64,000 nucleotides of DNA from JALZBL01 sp040004775 (GTDB taxonomy: Bacteria > Actinomycetota > Actinomycetes > Mycobacteriales > Jatrophihabitantaceae): contig JBDUAD010000001.1 of NCBI GenBank assembly GCA_040004775.1, positions 34,752 through 98,751 of the forward strand. The letters are read 5' to 3'. Position 1 is the first letter of the stretch; each line of letters starts with the position of its first letter. A program made the position numbers and the translations under genes. Of this stretch, positions 26,279-33,441 are shown piece after piece. The notes beneath the pieces are model-generated. The model did no database searches. It was not told the DNA's origin and worked only from the letters and a program-made list of their open reading frames with translations.

Positions 26279-27597
26279 GACCGGGCCGCGACCACGACGC
26301 CTTCGCGCAGCAGCCGGCGTACGAGGGCCAGCCGCTCGGGGCCGTCGAGGCCGGGCAGGTCGGCCGGCGTGAACTCCTCGTCGTCGAGGACGACCTTGAG
26401 TGCGTCGGATACGGCAGAAGGCAGAGCAATGGTGCTGTCGATGATCCGCAGGCGCAGGCCGGTCTCGTCCTCGTCCAGGCGGTAGCGCAGGCCGGCGCGG
26501 ACGGCGAGGCGGGTGGCATCCGACAGTGCCGCCGCCACCGTGCCCTGGGCCAGCGGTCCCAGCGGAGCCGGTCGGGTGGCGGCGGCCAGAGCGGCACCGA
26601 TCGCGTCGGCGACAGCCGTGAAGTGTTCCGGGGATAGCGCAGCCAGAACGGCGGCCGCGGCGTCGGCGGTCTGCTGCACGTGCGGGGCGAGCACCTCGCG
26701 GTCGGCCAGGTCGCGACCCATGGGCAGCGAACCGCGCAGCGACGGGTCCTCTCCCACCGCGGCGAGCAGATGTCGCAGCACGGTGGCCCGGCTGATCGGG
26801 TGGACACCCACGGTGATGTGGATGGTGAGCTCCTGCAGCGCCTCGGCCGCGTGCAGGAAACCGCGCGGCAGATACAGCGCGTCACCCGGCGCGAGGACGG
26901 TGTCGATCAGGGGTGGTTCGGCCGCGCGGGCCTCGACCTCGGCGCGGCGCTCCTCCCACTTCTCCTCGGGCAGCGGGTCTCGCAGCACCGGCGAGTGGAT
27001 GCGCCAGCGCTTGCGACCGGCGACCTGCAGCACGAAGACGTCGTGATTGTCGTAGTGGGCGGCGAAGCCCTGGTTCTGGGGCGGGGTGATGTAGGCGTTG
27101 ATCTGCACCGGGTGGCCCAGCTCGGCGGCCAGCGCGGTCCCGAAACCGATCAGCGGCGGCCACGTGCGGTGCAGGGCCTGGAGAACGAGCGTGGCCCCGT
27201 CGGCCAAAGCGGCGAGGACCTTGTCGTCGGCCACCTGATCGGCGATGCCGGCGCCGGACCCGCCCGAGCGGGTGAACGCCTGACCGGCGATCACCGTGCC
27301 GCCCTTGGCCATGCGCAGGAACGGAGTGCGCAACCCGCGCCGTGAGACCAACTCGTCGACCCCGTCGGCACTCAGCAGGTCCTCGAAGCCGGGTCGACCG
27401 GCCCGCGCGGGGGTGAGCAGGGCGTGCTCGCCCCAGTACTGCTCGGCAAACTGATCGGCCGGTAGGCCGATGCAGCGCTCCAGCGCCGACCCAACGTCGG
27501 CCGCCGACTCCTGGGCTGAGCCGCTGACCGAAGTGCTACTCCGACGGGGGCGACCGGCGCGCCCGGTCACCCCCACCCGAGTGGTGGAACTACTCAC
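26275..27597 (-). CDS. JmjC/cupin Fe(II)/2-oxoglutarate oxygenase, ribosomal-oxygenase-like
   Basis: 440 residues from a GTG start. A Ser/Thr/Arg-rich N-terminus is followed by the cupin-4/JmjC domain: FAAHYDNHDVFVLQVAGRKRW gives the HxD metal pair and a basic cosubstrate site, and ALYLPRGFLHAAEA gives the distal His. The C-terminal ~100 residues resemble the winged-helix dimer part of bacterial protein hydroxylases (YcfD/ROX type), which hydroxylate protein side chains. Start overlaps the preceding repeat-peptide stop as GTGA. Substrate unknown; the coupled peptide is the natural suspect. Confidence 0.85.
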   Translation of the reverse strand: MSSSTTRVGVTGRAGRPRRSSTSVSGSAQESAADVGSALERCIGLPADQFAEQYWGEHALLTPARAGRPGFEDLLSADGVDELVSRRGLRTPFLRMAKGGTVIAGQAFTRSGGSGAGIADQVADDKVLAALADGATLVLQALHRTWPPLIGFGTALAAELGHPVQINAYITPPQNQGFAAHYDNHDVFVLQVAGRKRWRIHSPVLRDPLPEEKWEERRAEVEARAAEPPLIDTVLAPGDALYLPRGFLHAAEALQELTIHITVGVHPISRATVLRHLLAAVGEDPSLRGSLPMGRDLADREVLAPHVQQTADAAAAVLAALSPEHFTAVADAIGAALAAATRPAPLGPLAQGTVAAALSDATRLAVRAGLRYRLDEDETGLRLRIIDSTIALPSAVSDALKVVLDDEEFTPADLPGLDGPERLALVRRLLREGVVVAARS

Positions 27598-27872
27598 GCG
27601 CCGCCGTCGGCGCCGCCATCGTGTGTACCCGGCGAGGCGCCGCCGTCGGCCGGGCCCTCGAGACCGGAGCCGCCACCGGTACCACCGTCGGCGCCGCCAT
27701 CGTGTGTACCCGGCGAGGCGCCGCCGTCGGCCGGGCCTTCCAGGCCGGAACCGCCACCGGCACCACCGTCCGCGCCACCGTCCGCGCCACCGTCGGCGCC
27801 ACCATCGGTCACGCCCGGGGAACCGTCGGCTCCGCCGTCGGCCGGGCCTTCCAGGTCGTCACTCAGACTCAT
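27594..27872 (-). CDS. Repetitive Gly/Asp/Ala peptide, putative modified-peptide precursor
   Basis: 92 residues from an ATG with a GAGGAGA ribosome site six bases upstream. Composition is extreme: 37 Gly, 14 Asp and 13 Ala, with no Cys, Lys, Arg or aromatic residue. After a short MSLSDDLEGPADGG start come DGGA repeats, then two near-identical 27-residue units that begin LEGPADGGASPGTHDGG. No homologous family is recognised. It overlaps the JmjC oxygenase by GTGA, so the two are translationally coupled. A ribosomally made substrate for the oxygenase is inferred; a structural linker protein is the alternative. Confidence 0.7.
   Translation of the reverse strand: MSLSDDLEGPADGGADGSPGVTDGGADGGADGGADGGAGGGSGLEGPADGGASPGTHDGGADGGTGGGSGLEGPADGGASPGTHDGGADGGA
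27601..27763 (+). repeat. 81-bp direct repeat, two copies
   Basis: The sequence around gtgtgtacccggcgaggcg recurs exactly 81 bases later (27621 and 27702), and a block of about 53 bases is identical between copies. It encodes the two 27-residue units of the Gly/Asp peptide, so a recent in-frame duplication built the peptide. Confidence 0.9.
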
Positions 27873-28061
27873 GCGTTCTCCTCACACAGTGGGGACGGTC
27901 GGGCTGCTGCCCGCCCGTGCGCGGGGCCCGGGATCGAGCTCCGCCGCCTCACGCTAGCGACCGGTCGGAACCAGCGACAGGCCCCCCTCGACCATGGCTC
28001 CGGCCGCCGCCGATCGTGCCGTCTCATCCGTCGCAGAAAGCGTCCGAGAGGCGCGCTCGTC

Positions 28062-28617
28062 TTATGGGTCGTCGGCGAGAAGCCACTGCGCAGCCGCGGT
28101 GAGAGCCGCGTCGCTGGTGCTCTCACGACAAAGGGTCCGGGCTCGAATGGTCGTTGTCAGGGCCCACGCCCTTGCGGCGAGGATGGCGACCATTGCGGCC
28201 GCGCGAACCACATTGATGGTGGCGAAGCGGTCCAGGGCGGTCTCGACTGCCGCGGCCGTGACGTCCCCTCGGCGCAGGGAAAGCAGTGTTGGCGCAGCTC
28301 GGGAGGTGGCGGCGGTGTGGGCGACGGTTCCAGCGCCCGCGGCCGCCAGCGCGACAGCTTTGACCATGGTCGGGCGGGCCAGCGGACCGACGAGGACCGC
28401 GGCGAGTGTGCTGAGGACGGTGCCGACGCCCAGGATCGGGTACCAGACCAGGCCATTGCCCAGGTCGGCGGCGCGGACGTAGGTCACGTACGCGTGCGCG
28501 TCTTTTCGCCGCCGGGCGGGCAGCTGTTTGATGGCTTGGTCAAAGAGCGGCGCCGGCGGCGATGCCGTTGGTCGCGGTGGCCGTGAGGAGAAGCGCCGCC
28601 GTCCAGGACAGGGTCAC
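28062..28617 (-). CDS. DUF1772/anthrone-oxygenase-like membrane protein, needs a +1 frameshift
   Basis: The GTG at 28617 overlaps the upstream stop as GTGA and encodes 25 residues of a membrane helix (LLLTATATNGIAAGAAL) before TGA at 28542-28540. Skipping one base restores a frame that reads DQAIKQLPARRRKDAHAYV and then YVRAADLGNGLVWYPILG to a stop at 28062. This is the continuous order expected of small four-helix DUF1772-like proteins, total about 185 residues. The shift point is CTT TGA C, the same heptamer as the prfB +1 site. Either programmed frameshifting or a recent frameshift mutation. Function unknown. Confidence 0.65.
28539..28545 (-). promoter_or_regulatory. Candidate +1 frameshift site CTTTGAC
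   Basis: On the minus strand the zero-frame CTT codon is followed by TGA C. Slippage by one base continues as GAC CAA GCC. No Shine-Dalgarno-like stimulator is visible in the GC-rich bases before it, unlike prfB. Confidence 0.5.
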
Positions 28618-29150
28618 TGCGCACCGTCTCTGCGGGTGGTGGCCATCCGGATGTCCGACTTGGCGTGGTGGATGGCGCGGGCAGTGATGGGGATACCGAT
28701 GACGCTAGGTAACAGCCAGAAAGCGAAGGCGGGCAGGCGGTCCCAGACCGGCAGATGGCGTCCGTTGTCGACGTAGAACGCGGTGAGCATGGCGATGTAG
28801 GACAAACCCATACCGGCGATGTGTGGGGTGTCGCCGGGTCGGCACCGGCGCCGGTGCTGATAGCCGACGGTGGCGGCGGCAAAGGCGATCAGCCCAATGA
28901 TCGTCAGGTAGTAATCCTGGCGCGGTCGCAGTGCAGTCAACAGCACGGCGGTGACGCACACGGTACGAACGGCGCGGTAGTACCAGCGTCCGATGCGGAC
29001 ATGACACGGCGTGCCTTTGTGGGCAAAGGCGGCGGCGGCGCCGGTACCGACGGCGAGGACTGCGGCGAACACGTGCACGCCGAGGACGGCAAGGAAGAGC
29101 GGTGCAGTAGACCCCACCTCGGTACCGAGCGGTCGCGCGGCGTAGACCAT
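28614..29150 (-). CDS. DUF2306-like membrane protein
   Basis: 178 residues with about five hydrophobic segments. HxxG-type motifs around HVFAAVLAVGTGAAAAFAHKG (first segment HVFAAVLAVGTG) and HIAGMGLSYIAMLTAFYVDN fit the DUF2306 membrane family, which has scattered His residues and may bind haem or lipid quinones; that is inference. Its stop overlaps the start of the frameshifted DUF1772-like gene as GTGA. Divergent from the PadR gene with palindromes in between. Confidence 0.7.
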   Translation of the reverse strand: MVYAARPLGTEVGSTAPLFLAVLGVHVFAAVLAVGTGAAAAFAHKGTPCHVRIGRWYYRAVRTVCVTAVLLTALRPRQDYYLTIIGLIAFAAATVGYQHRRRCRPGDTPHIAGMGLSYIAMLTAFYVDNGRHLPVWDRLPAFAFWLLPSVIGIPITARAIHHAKSDIRMATTRRDGAQ

Positions 29151-29174
29151 GACCGCTCCCGTCGCCGAGGACCA

Positions 29175-29193
29175 TACATAGCGTTGCTACGTA
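29175..29193. promoter_or_regulatory. Inverted repeat upstream of DUF2306, possible PadR operator
   Basis: TACATAGC-gtt-GCTACGTA, 7 of 8 bases paired across a 3-base spacer, between the divergent DUF2306 and PadR starts and 25 bases from the DUF2306 start. PadR sites often carry TAC/GTA outer half-sites. Confidence 0.5.
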
Positions 29194-29233
29194 TTGACGG
29201 TACTAGCCCTGCTTCCGCGGGGGAAGGGGCCAG

Positions 29234-29248
29234 GGTAGTCTCACTACC
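29234..29248. promoter_or_regulatory. Inverted repeat at the PadR start
   Basis: GGTAG-tctca-CTACC, perfect 5-bp arms ending one base before the PadR ATG. It contains a TAGTCT -10-like box, so binding would block the promoter directly. Confidence 0.5.
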
Positions 29249-29249
29249 T

Positions 29250-29591
29250 ATGCGGGCGGAGACGCTGAAGGGGCACCTCGACGGCCTGCTGCTGGCTAGT
29301 CTCGAGGACGGCCCGCGACACGGCTATTCGGTGATCGAAGAATTGCGGGCGGTCAGCGGTGGGCAGCTGGACCTACCGACTGGAACCGTCTATCCGGCGC
29401 TGCACCGGCTCGAAACGGCCGGGCTGATCCAGGGCCGCTGGTCAGTGGTCGCCGGGCGGCGCCGACGGGCGTATCAGCTGACCGCGAAGGGACGTCGTGC
29501 ACTGAGCAAGGAGCGGGCGGCCTGGACGCGATTTGCCGCAGTAGTGGGCTCCGTCTTGGAAGGGCGGCAGCCATGCCCCGACCCGACCTGA
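29250..29591 (+). CDS. PadR-family transcriptional regulator
   Basis: 113 residues. The winged-helix core is clear: LLLASLEDGPRHGYSVIEEL, LPTGTVYPALHRLETAGLI, and an RRRAYQLTAKGRRAL wing. The ATG at 29250 has no ribosome site and follows a TAGTCT box closely, so it is likely leaderless. It overlaps the next gene by 19 bases. PadR regulators of this short type usually repress membrane or efflux genes beside them. Confidence 0.92.
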   Translation: MRAETLKGHLDGLLLASLEDGPRHGYSVIEELRAVSGGQLDLPTGTVYPALHRLETAGLIQGRWSVVAGRRRRAYQLTAKGRRALSKERAAWTRFAAVVGSVLEGRQPCPDPT

Positions 29592-30151
29592 TCGAGAGCT
29601 ACCTCACCGAGCTGGCACGTCATCTCCCACCATCTATCGTCACCGAACTAGCCGACGGATTCACCGAGACCTACGAAGTTCACCTTCGCCGCGGCCTGAG
29701 CGGCGAGGATGCGGCACGGATCGCGGTCGCCGAGTTCGGTGAGCCCACGACCGTGATCGCGGCGTTCTCCCAGGTGAACCCGGCCCGGGTTGCGGCGCGC
29801 TCGCTGCTGCTTTTCGGCCCGCTCGTCGGCGCAGCGTGGGCAGCACTCTTGTTGACCCAGCAGGCGTGGACGTGGCCGGTCGCAGCGGCGGCGCGCTTCA
29901 TCTTCGGCGCGGCATTGCTCACCGCGATCGTGCTGCTGAGTGCCGCAGCCCTCGCGACGCGCTACCGGCCAGCCGCACGCAGCGCGGCCGCGGCCTGCGG
30001 AATCGTGGTCACCCTCGACCTGTGCCTGCTCGGCTACACCACGACTACCGGACTGCTCGACGTGTGGCCCGCGCCCCTGGCCGCGGCATTGAGCATCACC
30101 CGGATCGGCTTCAGCCTGAAACGTCTACCTCAACTCCTAACCGGGTGCTGA
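29573..30151 (+). CDS. HAAS-domain membrane protein, PadR partner
   Basis: 192 residues. The N-terminal ~60 residues (LIESYLTELARHLPPSI, then a GEDAARIAVAEFGEP helix) match the HAAS/DUF1700-like signalling domain that accompanies PadR regulators. Four hydrophobic segments follow. It starts inside the PadR gene in another frame. It probably tethers or senses for PadR at the membrane; this is inferred from the common pairing. Confidence 0.8.
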   Translation: MPRPDLIESYLTELARHLPPSIVTELADGFTETYEVHLRRGLSGEDAARIAVAEFGEPTTVIAAFSQVNPARVAARSLLLFGPLVGAAWAALLLTQQAWTWPVAAAARFIFGAALLTAIVLLSAAALATRYRPAARSAAAACGIVVTLDLCLLGYTTTTGLLDVWPAPLAAALSITRIGFSLKRLPQLLTGC

Positions 30152-30449
30152 TCACCGTTCAGCGGCCGCCCCCGGGACGCCCTCACGGCTCGTTCATCCT
30201 GTGTCTTTCCGACTCCGCCCAACCCTCCGCCACGACGACCACCCGTGCCAGCAGGTCCCGGTCGATGATCGAGACGCGACGGTGCGACCAGGCTGAATTT
30301 CCTCTAATCAGCGCGAAAGCCAATGGACGGCGCCGGCCGGCCCGGTCAACTCCCGGGTCCAGCGGCTGCGGGCTAGTGCGTCCAGGAGTAACCGCTGGGT
30401 TTCGTCGAGTGCGTTGGCCCCGGCTGTCGTCATGAATACCCGGCCGGGG
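30152..30449. other. 298-base intergenic region, largely featureless
   Basis: Between the convergent HAAS and CDF genes. On the minus strand a 41-codon frame (30433-30308) gives MTTAGANALDETQRLLLDAL and more, with no convincing ribosome site. I do not count it as a gene. No clear terminator hairpin was seen. Confidence 0.4.
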
Positions 30450-31526
30450 CTAGTGGGCGCCGGCGGGGCTGGCGTGGATGGTGGCGGCGGTGAGGCGTCG
30501 GACCTGGTCGAGTAGGTGTGCTTCGGCGTGGTGGGCGAGGTCGTGTGCCTGGGTGAGCGTGATGGTGGGGTCGACGGTGACGTCGGCTTCGGCGCGCAGT
30601 GTGTGCCCAATCCAGCGGATGCGTAGTTCGCGGACTCCGGTGATTCCGGTGACGCTGGTGACGGCGGCAGTGGCTTGGTCGACGAGATCGGGGTCAACGG
30701 CGTCCATGAGGCGGGCCCCGACCTGGCGCACCGCCGAGCGAAGGACGCCTAGTATCCCGACGGTGATGACGAGCCCGATGACGGGGTCGGCCTGTTTCCA
30801 GCCGAGCGCGACACCGACGGCACCGAGCAGGACGGCGAGGCTGGTGAAGCCGTCGGTGCGGGCGTGCAGTCCGTCGGCGACGAGCGCGGCCGAGCCGATG
30901 CGGCGGCCGATGCGGACGCGGTAGCGGGCGACGAGTTCGTTGCCGATGAAGCCGATGATCGCGGCGCCAGCGACGGCCCAGAGGTGGGTGACCGTTCGCG
31001 GGTAGATAAGCCGGTCGATGGCCTCGTAGGCGGCCAGTATGGACGACAGGGTGATCATGGCGATCACGAACAGTCCGCCGAGGTCTTCGGCCCGGCCGTA
31101 GCCGTAGGTGTAGCGCTTTGTCGCCGGGCGGCGGGCCAGGCGGAACGCGATCAGCAGCGGGACGGCGGTGAGGGCGTCAGCGAAGTTGTGCAGGGTGTCG
31201 CCGAGCAGTGCCACCGACCCGGACAGCACGACGACCACGGCCTGAATGACGGCGGTGACCGCGAGCCCGGCCAGGCTGATCAGCAGCGCCCGGCGCCCAG
31301 CTGCGTCCGCTTCGAGGGCCTCGTCAACCTGATCGGCGGCATCGTGGAAGTGTCCGGTGTTCAGCTCCAACACGGCATGCGTGAACCAAGACCACAGCGA
31401 CCACCCGTGCCCGTGGTCGTTGTCATGGCTGTGCCCGTGGTCGTTGTCATGGCTGTGCCCGTGGTCGTGAGCATCGGCCCGTGCGGGCTGGCCGTGGTCG
31501 TCGGGGTGTTGGTGGTTGTGGATCAT
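30450..31526 (-). CDS. Cation diffusion facilitator (metal/H+ antiporter)
   Basis: 358 residues from the ATG at 31526 (a TTG 42 bases upstream is possible). A His/Asp-rich N-terminus with repeated DHGHSHDN units is a metal-binding tail. Six membrane helices follow, with the CDF site motifs LLGDTLHNFADALTA and ALVADGLHARTDGFTSLAV (HxxxD pairs), then a C-terminal cytoplasmic domain. Exports Zn, Co, Ni or similar. Divergent from an ArsR/SmtB gene with an operator between. Confidence 0.93.
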   Translation of the reverse strand: MIHNHQHPDDHGQPARADAHDHGHSHDNDHGHSHDNDHGHGWSLWSWFTHAVLELNTGHFHDAADQVDEALEADAAGRRALLISLAGLAVTAVIQAVVVVLSGSVALLGDTLHNFADALTAVPLLIAFRLARRPATKRYTYGYGRAEDLGGLFVIAMITLSSILAAYEAIDRLIYPRTVTHLWAVAGAAIIGFIGNELVARYRVRIGRRIGSAALVADGLHARTDGFTSLAVLLGAVGVALGWKQADPVIGLVITVGILGVLRSAVRQVGARLMDAVDPDLVDQATAAVTSVTGITGVRELRIRWIGHTLRAEADVTVDPTITLTQAHDLAHHAEAHLLDQVRRLTAATIHASPAGAH

Positions 31527-31587
31527 CGCGGGTCCGGTCCGTCGCTGTGCATCGTTCGACGTAGCCAACGTACCAAGCCCTTCACAG

Positions 31588-31604
31588 ATTCGAATATTTC
31601 GTAT
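31588..31604. promoter_or_regulatory. ArsR/SmtB-type operator
   Basis: ATTCGAA-TAT-TTCGTAT, 6 of 7 arm bases paired, lies between the CDF start and the ArsR start (21 bases before its ATG). It is an AT-rich island in GC-rich DNA, the usual look of SmtB-family sites. Confidence 0.65.
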
Positions 31605-31624
31605 CAGCCGATAGGGTTAGCGGT

Positions 31625-32029
31625 ATGGCTGCAGCGCGTTCCCGCCCCATTCGATCGGCCGCGGCGTCGGCGTCGGGCGGACCGGTTGTTGAGTCAGCGG
31701 TGTCGGCGCATCCCGATGAGCTCAACGCCGAGCAGGTCACAGCGGCCGTGACCTCGTTCGCGTTGCTGGCCGATCCGACCCGGGTGCGGATGCTGTGGGC
31801 GCTGCGCGAGGCCGAGCTGGATGTGGCGACGCTGGCCGGGTTGGCCGGCTGCCGTCCGACAGTGGCCAGCCAGCACTTGTCCAAGTTGCGCTTCGCCGGG
31901 CTGGTCGAAGGCACCCGCGACGGTCAGCGAGTGGTCTATCGGCTTCGCGGGGGGCACGTTCGCGCCCTACTGAGCGAGGCGCTGTTCCACGCCGACCATC
32001 ACGTCAGCGGGGCACCTGTTCACGATTGA
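31625..32029 (+). CDS. ArsR/SmtB-family metal-responsive repressor
   Basis: 134 residues. Winged helix: FALLADPTRVRMLWALREAE, then GCRPTVASQHLSKLRFAGLV and RDGQRVVYRL. The C-terminal LFHADHHVSGAPVHD provides His and Asp residues where alpha-5 metal sites of CzrA/NmtR-type sensors lie, suggesting Zn, Co or Ni sensing. A TAGGGT box ends 7 bases before the ATG, so the message is probably leaderless. Represses itself and the divergent CDF gene, by inference. Confidence 0.9.
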   Translation: MAAARSRPIRSAAASASGGPVVESAVSAHPDELNAEQVTAAVTSFALLADPTRVRMLWALREAELDVATLAGLAGCRPTVASQHLSKLRFAGLVEGTRDGQRVVYRLRGGHVRALLSEALFHADHHVSGAPVHD

Positions 32030-32035
32030 GGGCAG

Positions 32036-32354
32036 TCAGCTGCTGGTGCGTCGAGCCGTGGTCTTGCTGGCGCGCAGTCGGTAGGACTGGCTGCCGGTTT
32101 CGAGGATGTGGGCGTTGAAGGTGACGCGGTCGACAATGGCGGCGACGAGACGCGGGTCGGGCAACACTGATCCCCATTCAACTGAACGGCAGGTTGGTCG
32201 CGATCGCGATCGGAGCGCGGTCCTCGCGTTCGGTGATGATCTGAAACAGCAGCTCGGCGCCGCGTGGGTCGATCTGGACGTAGCCGAGTTCGTCGAAGCA
32301 GAGCAGGTCGAAGCGGCCGTAGCGGCCGACGACCCGGGACAGGACTTTGTTTCG
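32036..32354 (-). pseudogene. IS21-family IstB ATPase remnant
   Basis: Minus-strand reading gives KVLSRVVGRYGRFDLLCFDE and LGYVQIDPRGAELLFQIITE, then IAIATNLPFS and a TGA. An inserted T shifts the frame, after which EWGSVLPDPRLVAAIVD and FNAHILETGSQSYRLR complete the IstB C-terminus. The N-terminal half with Walker A is missing and no istA or terminal repeats are visible nearby. A dead insertion-sequence fragment. Confidence 0.85.
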
Positions 32355-32542
32355 GGGCGCCCTCGGGCGCGCACCTCGGCGGAGGCGTTCAACGAATTCC
32401 GAGGTTGTAGCAGTTCAGTTGCCGGTCGGCTTACGGGTCGGTCACGCCGGGCGGTTCACCTCGCCGCCACCAGTGGTCAGCGCGCATTGCTGCGCATGAC
32501 CGCGTTGTAGGGCCAGCTGCGCGAGACCCCTACGCTCGGTCC

Positions 32543-33388
32543 GTGGATCAGGCGCAGACGTATGTCGAGCGGGCTCCGGTGTCGGCCCTGGCCGGCCGGG
32601 TGCGCACGGTCTGGGTCCAGCGCACCGGGGCACGACGGTACCTGCAGCGCAACCTGCCGACCGGCGGCGTCGAGCTGCACTGCCCGATCGGCGGGCTACC
32701 GCGGCTGGTCGGACCCCTGACGGCAGCCGACGTGCAGGTCGTGCCGGCACACACGACGGTGGTGGGTGCCCGGTTCTGGCCGGGCGCGGCGACGCCGCTG
32801 CTCGGCCTGCCGGCCGGCGAGCTGGTCGACCTGACTGTGCAGGTCGACGACGTGTGGGGCGGCGCAGCGGCGCGGCTCGGCGAGCTGCTCGCCGGCGCCC
32901 CGGGGCCGGACGCGGCACTCGAGCAGCTGCAGCGCTACCTCCTCTGCCGGCAGGCGCGTACCGATGACCCGGACCCGCTCGTCACTGAGGCGGTGCGCCG
33001 ATTAATGCCGTGGCAGCCCGTCGAGGTCGCCGGGCTGACGACGCGGTTGGCGATCTCCGCGAGTCAGCTGCGGCGCCGTTTCCTGGCCACTGTGGGCGTG
33101 GGGCCGAAGAGCTTGCAGCGAACGCTGCGCTTCCAGGGTTACCTCGCGCTCGCGCAGGCCGCCTCGACGCCCGGAGGGCCTGTACCTCGTGGCCGGCTGG
33201 CCGACCTTGCCGCGGATGTTGGCTACGCCGACCAACCGCACTTGAGTCGCGAGTGCCTGCGCTTGAGCGGCCTCACGCCGCGAGAGCTGCTCAGGGGCGG
33301 GATCGACCGGTGCGGGTGTGGGCATGACCATTCGGCGTCCTATCTGTCGTTCCTCGCTGGTCGTGCGCGGGCACTCCGGCCCGGTTAA
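32543..33388 (+). CDS. AraC-family transcriptional regulator
   Basis: 281 residues from a GTG start. The N-terminal ~150 residues are a DUF6597-like sensor half; the C-terminal half has two HTH motifs (TTRLAISASQLRRRFLATVG and LADLAADVGYADQPHLSREC) ending near GLTPREL. A TACGCT box ends 6 bases before the GTG, so it is probably leaderless. It precedes a flavin oxidase and a YceI gene on the same strand that it may control. Confidence 0.9.
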   Translation: MDQAQTYVERAPVSALAGRVRTVWVQRTGARRYLQRNLPTGGVELHCPIGGLPRLVGPLTAADVQVVPAHTTVVGARFWPGAATPLLGLPAGELVDLTVQVDDVWGGAAARLGELLAGAPGPDAALEQLQRYLLCRQARTDDPDPLVTEAVRRLMPWQPVEVAGLTTRLAISASQLRRRFLATVGVGPKSLQRTLRFQGYLALAQAASTPGGPVPRGRLADLAADVGYADQPHLSRECLRLSGLTPRELLRGGIDRCGCGHDHSASYLSFLAGRARALRPG

Positions 33389-33441
33389 CGACGCGCGTTT
33401 CGTTCAAGCCCTCGATCCAGCGACGTCCTAGCGTCGGCTCC

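Noticed and set aside
30308..30433. 41-codon minus frame starting MTTAGANALDE
   Set aside because: No ribosome site, no homologue recalled, and lies directly downstream of the CDF gene; too short to support.
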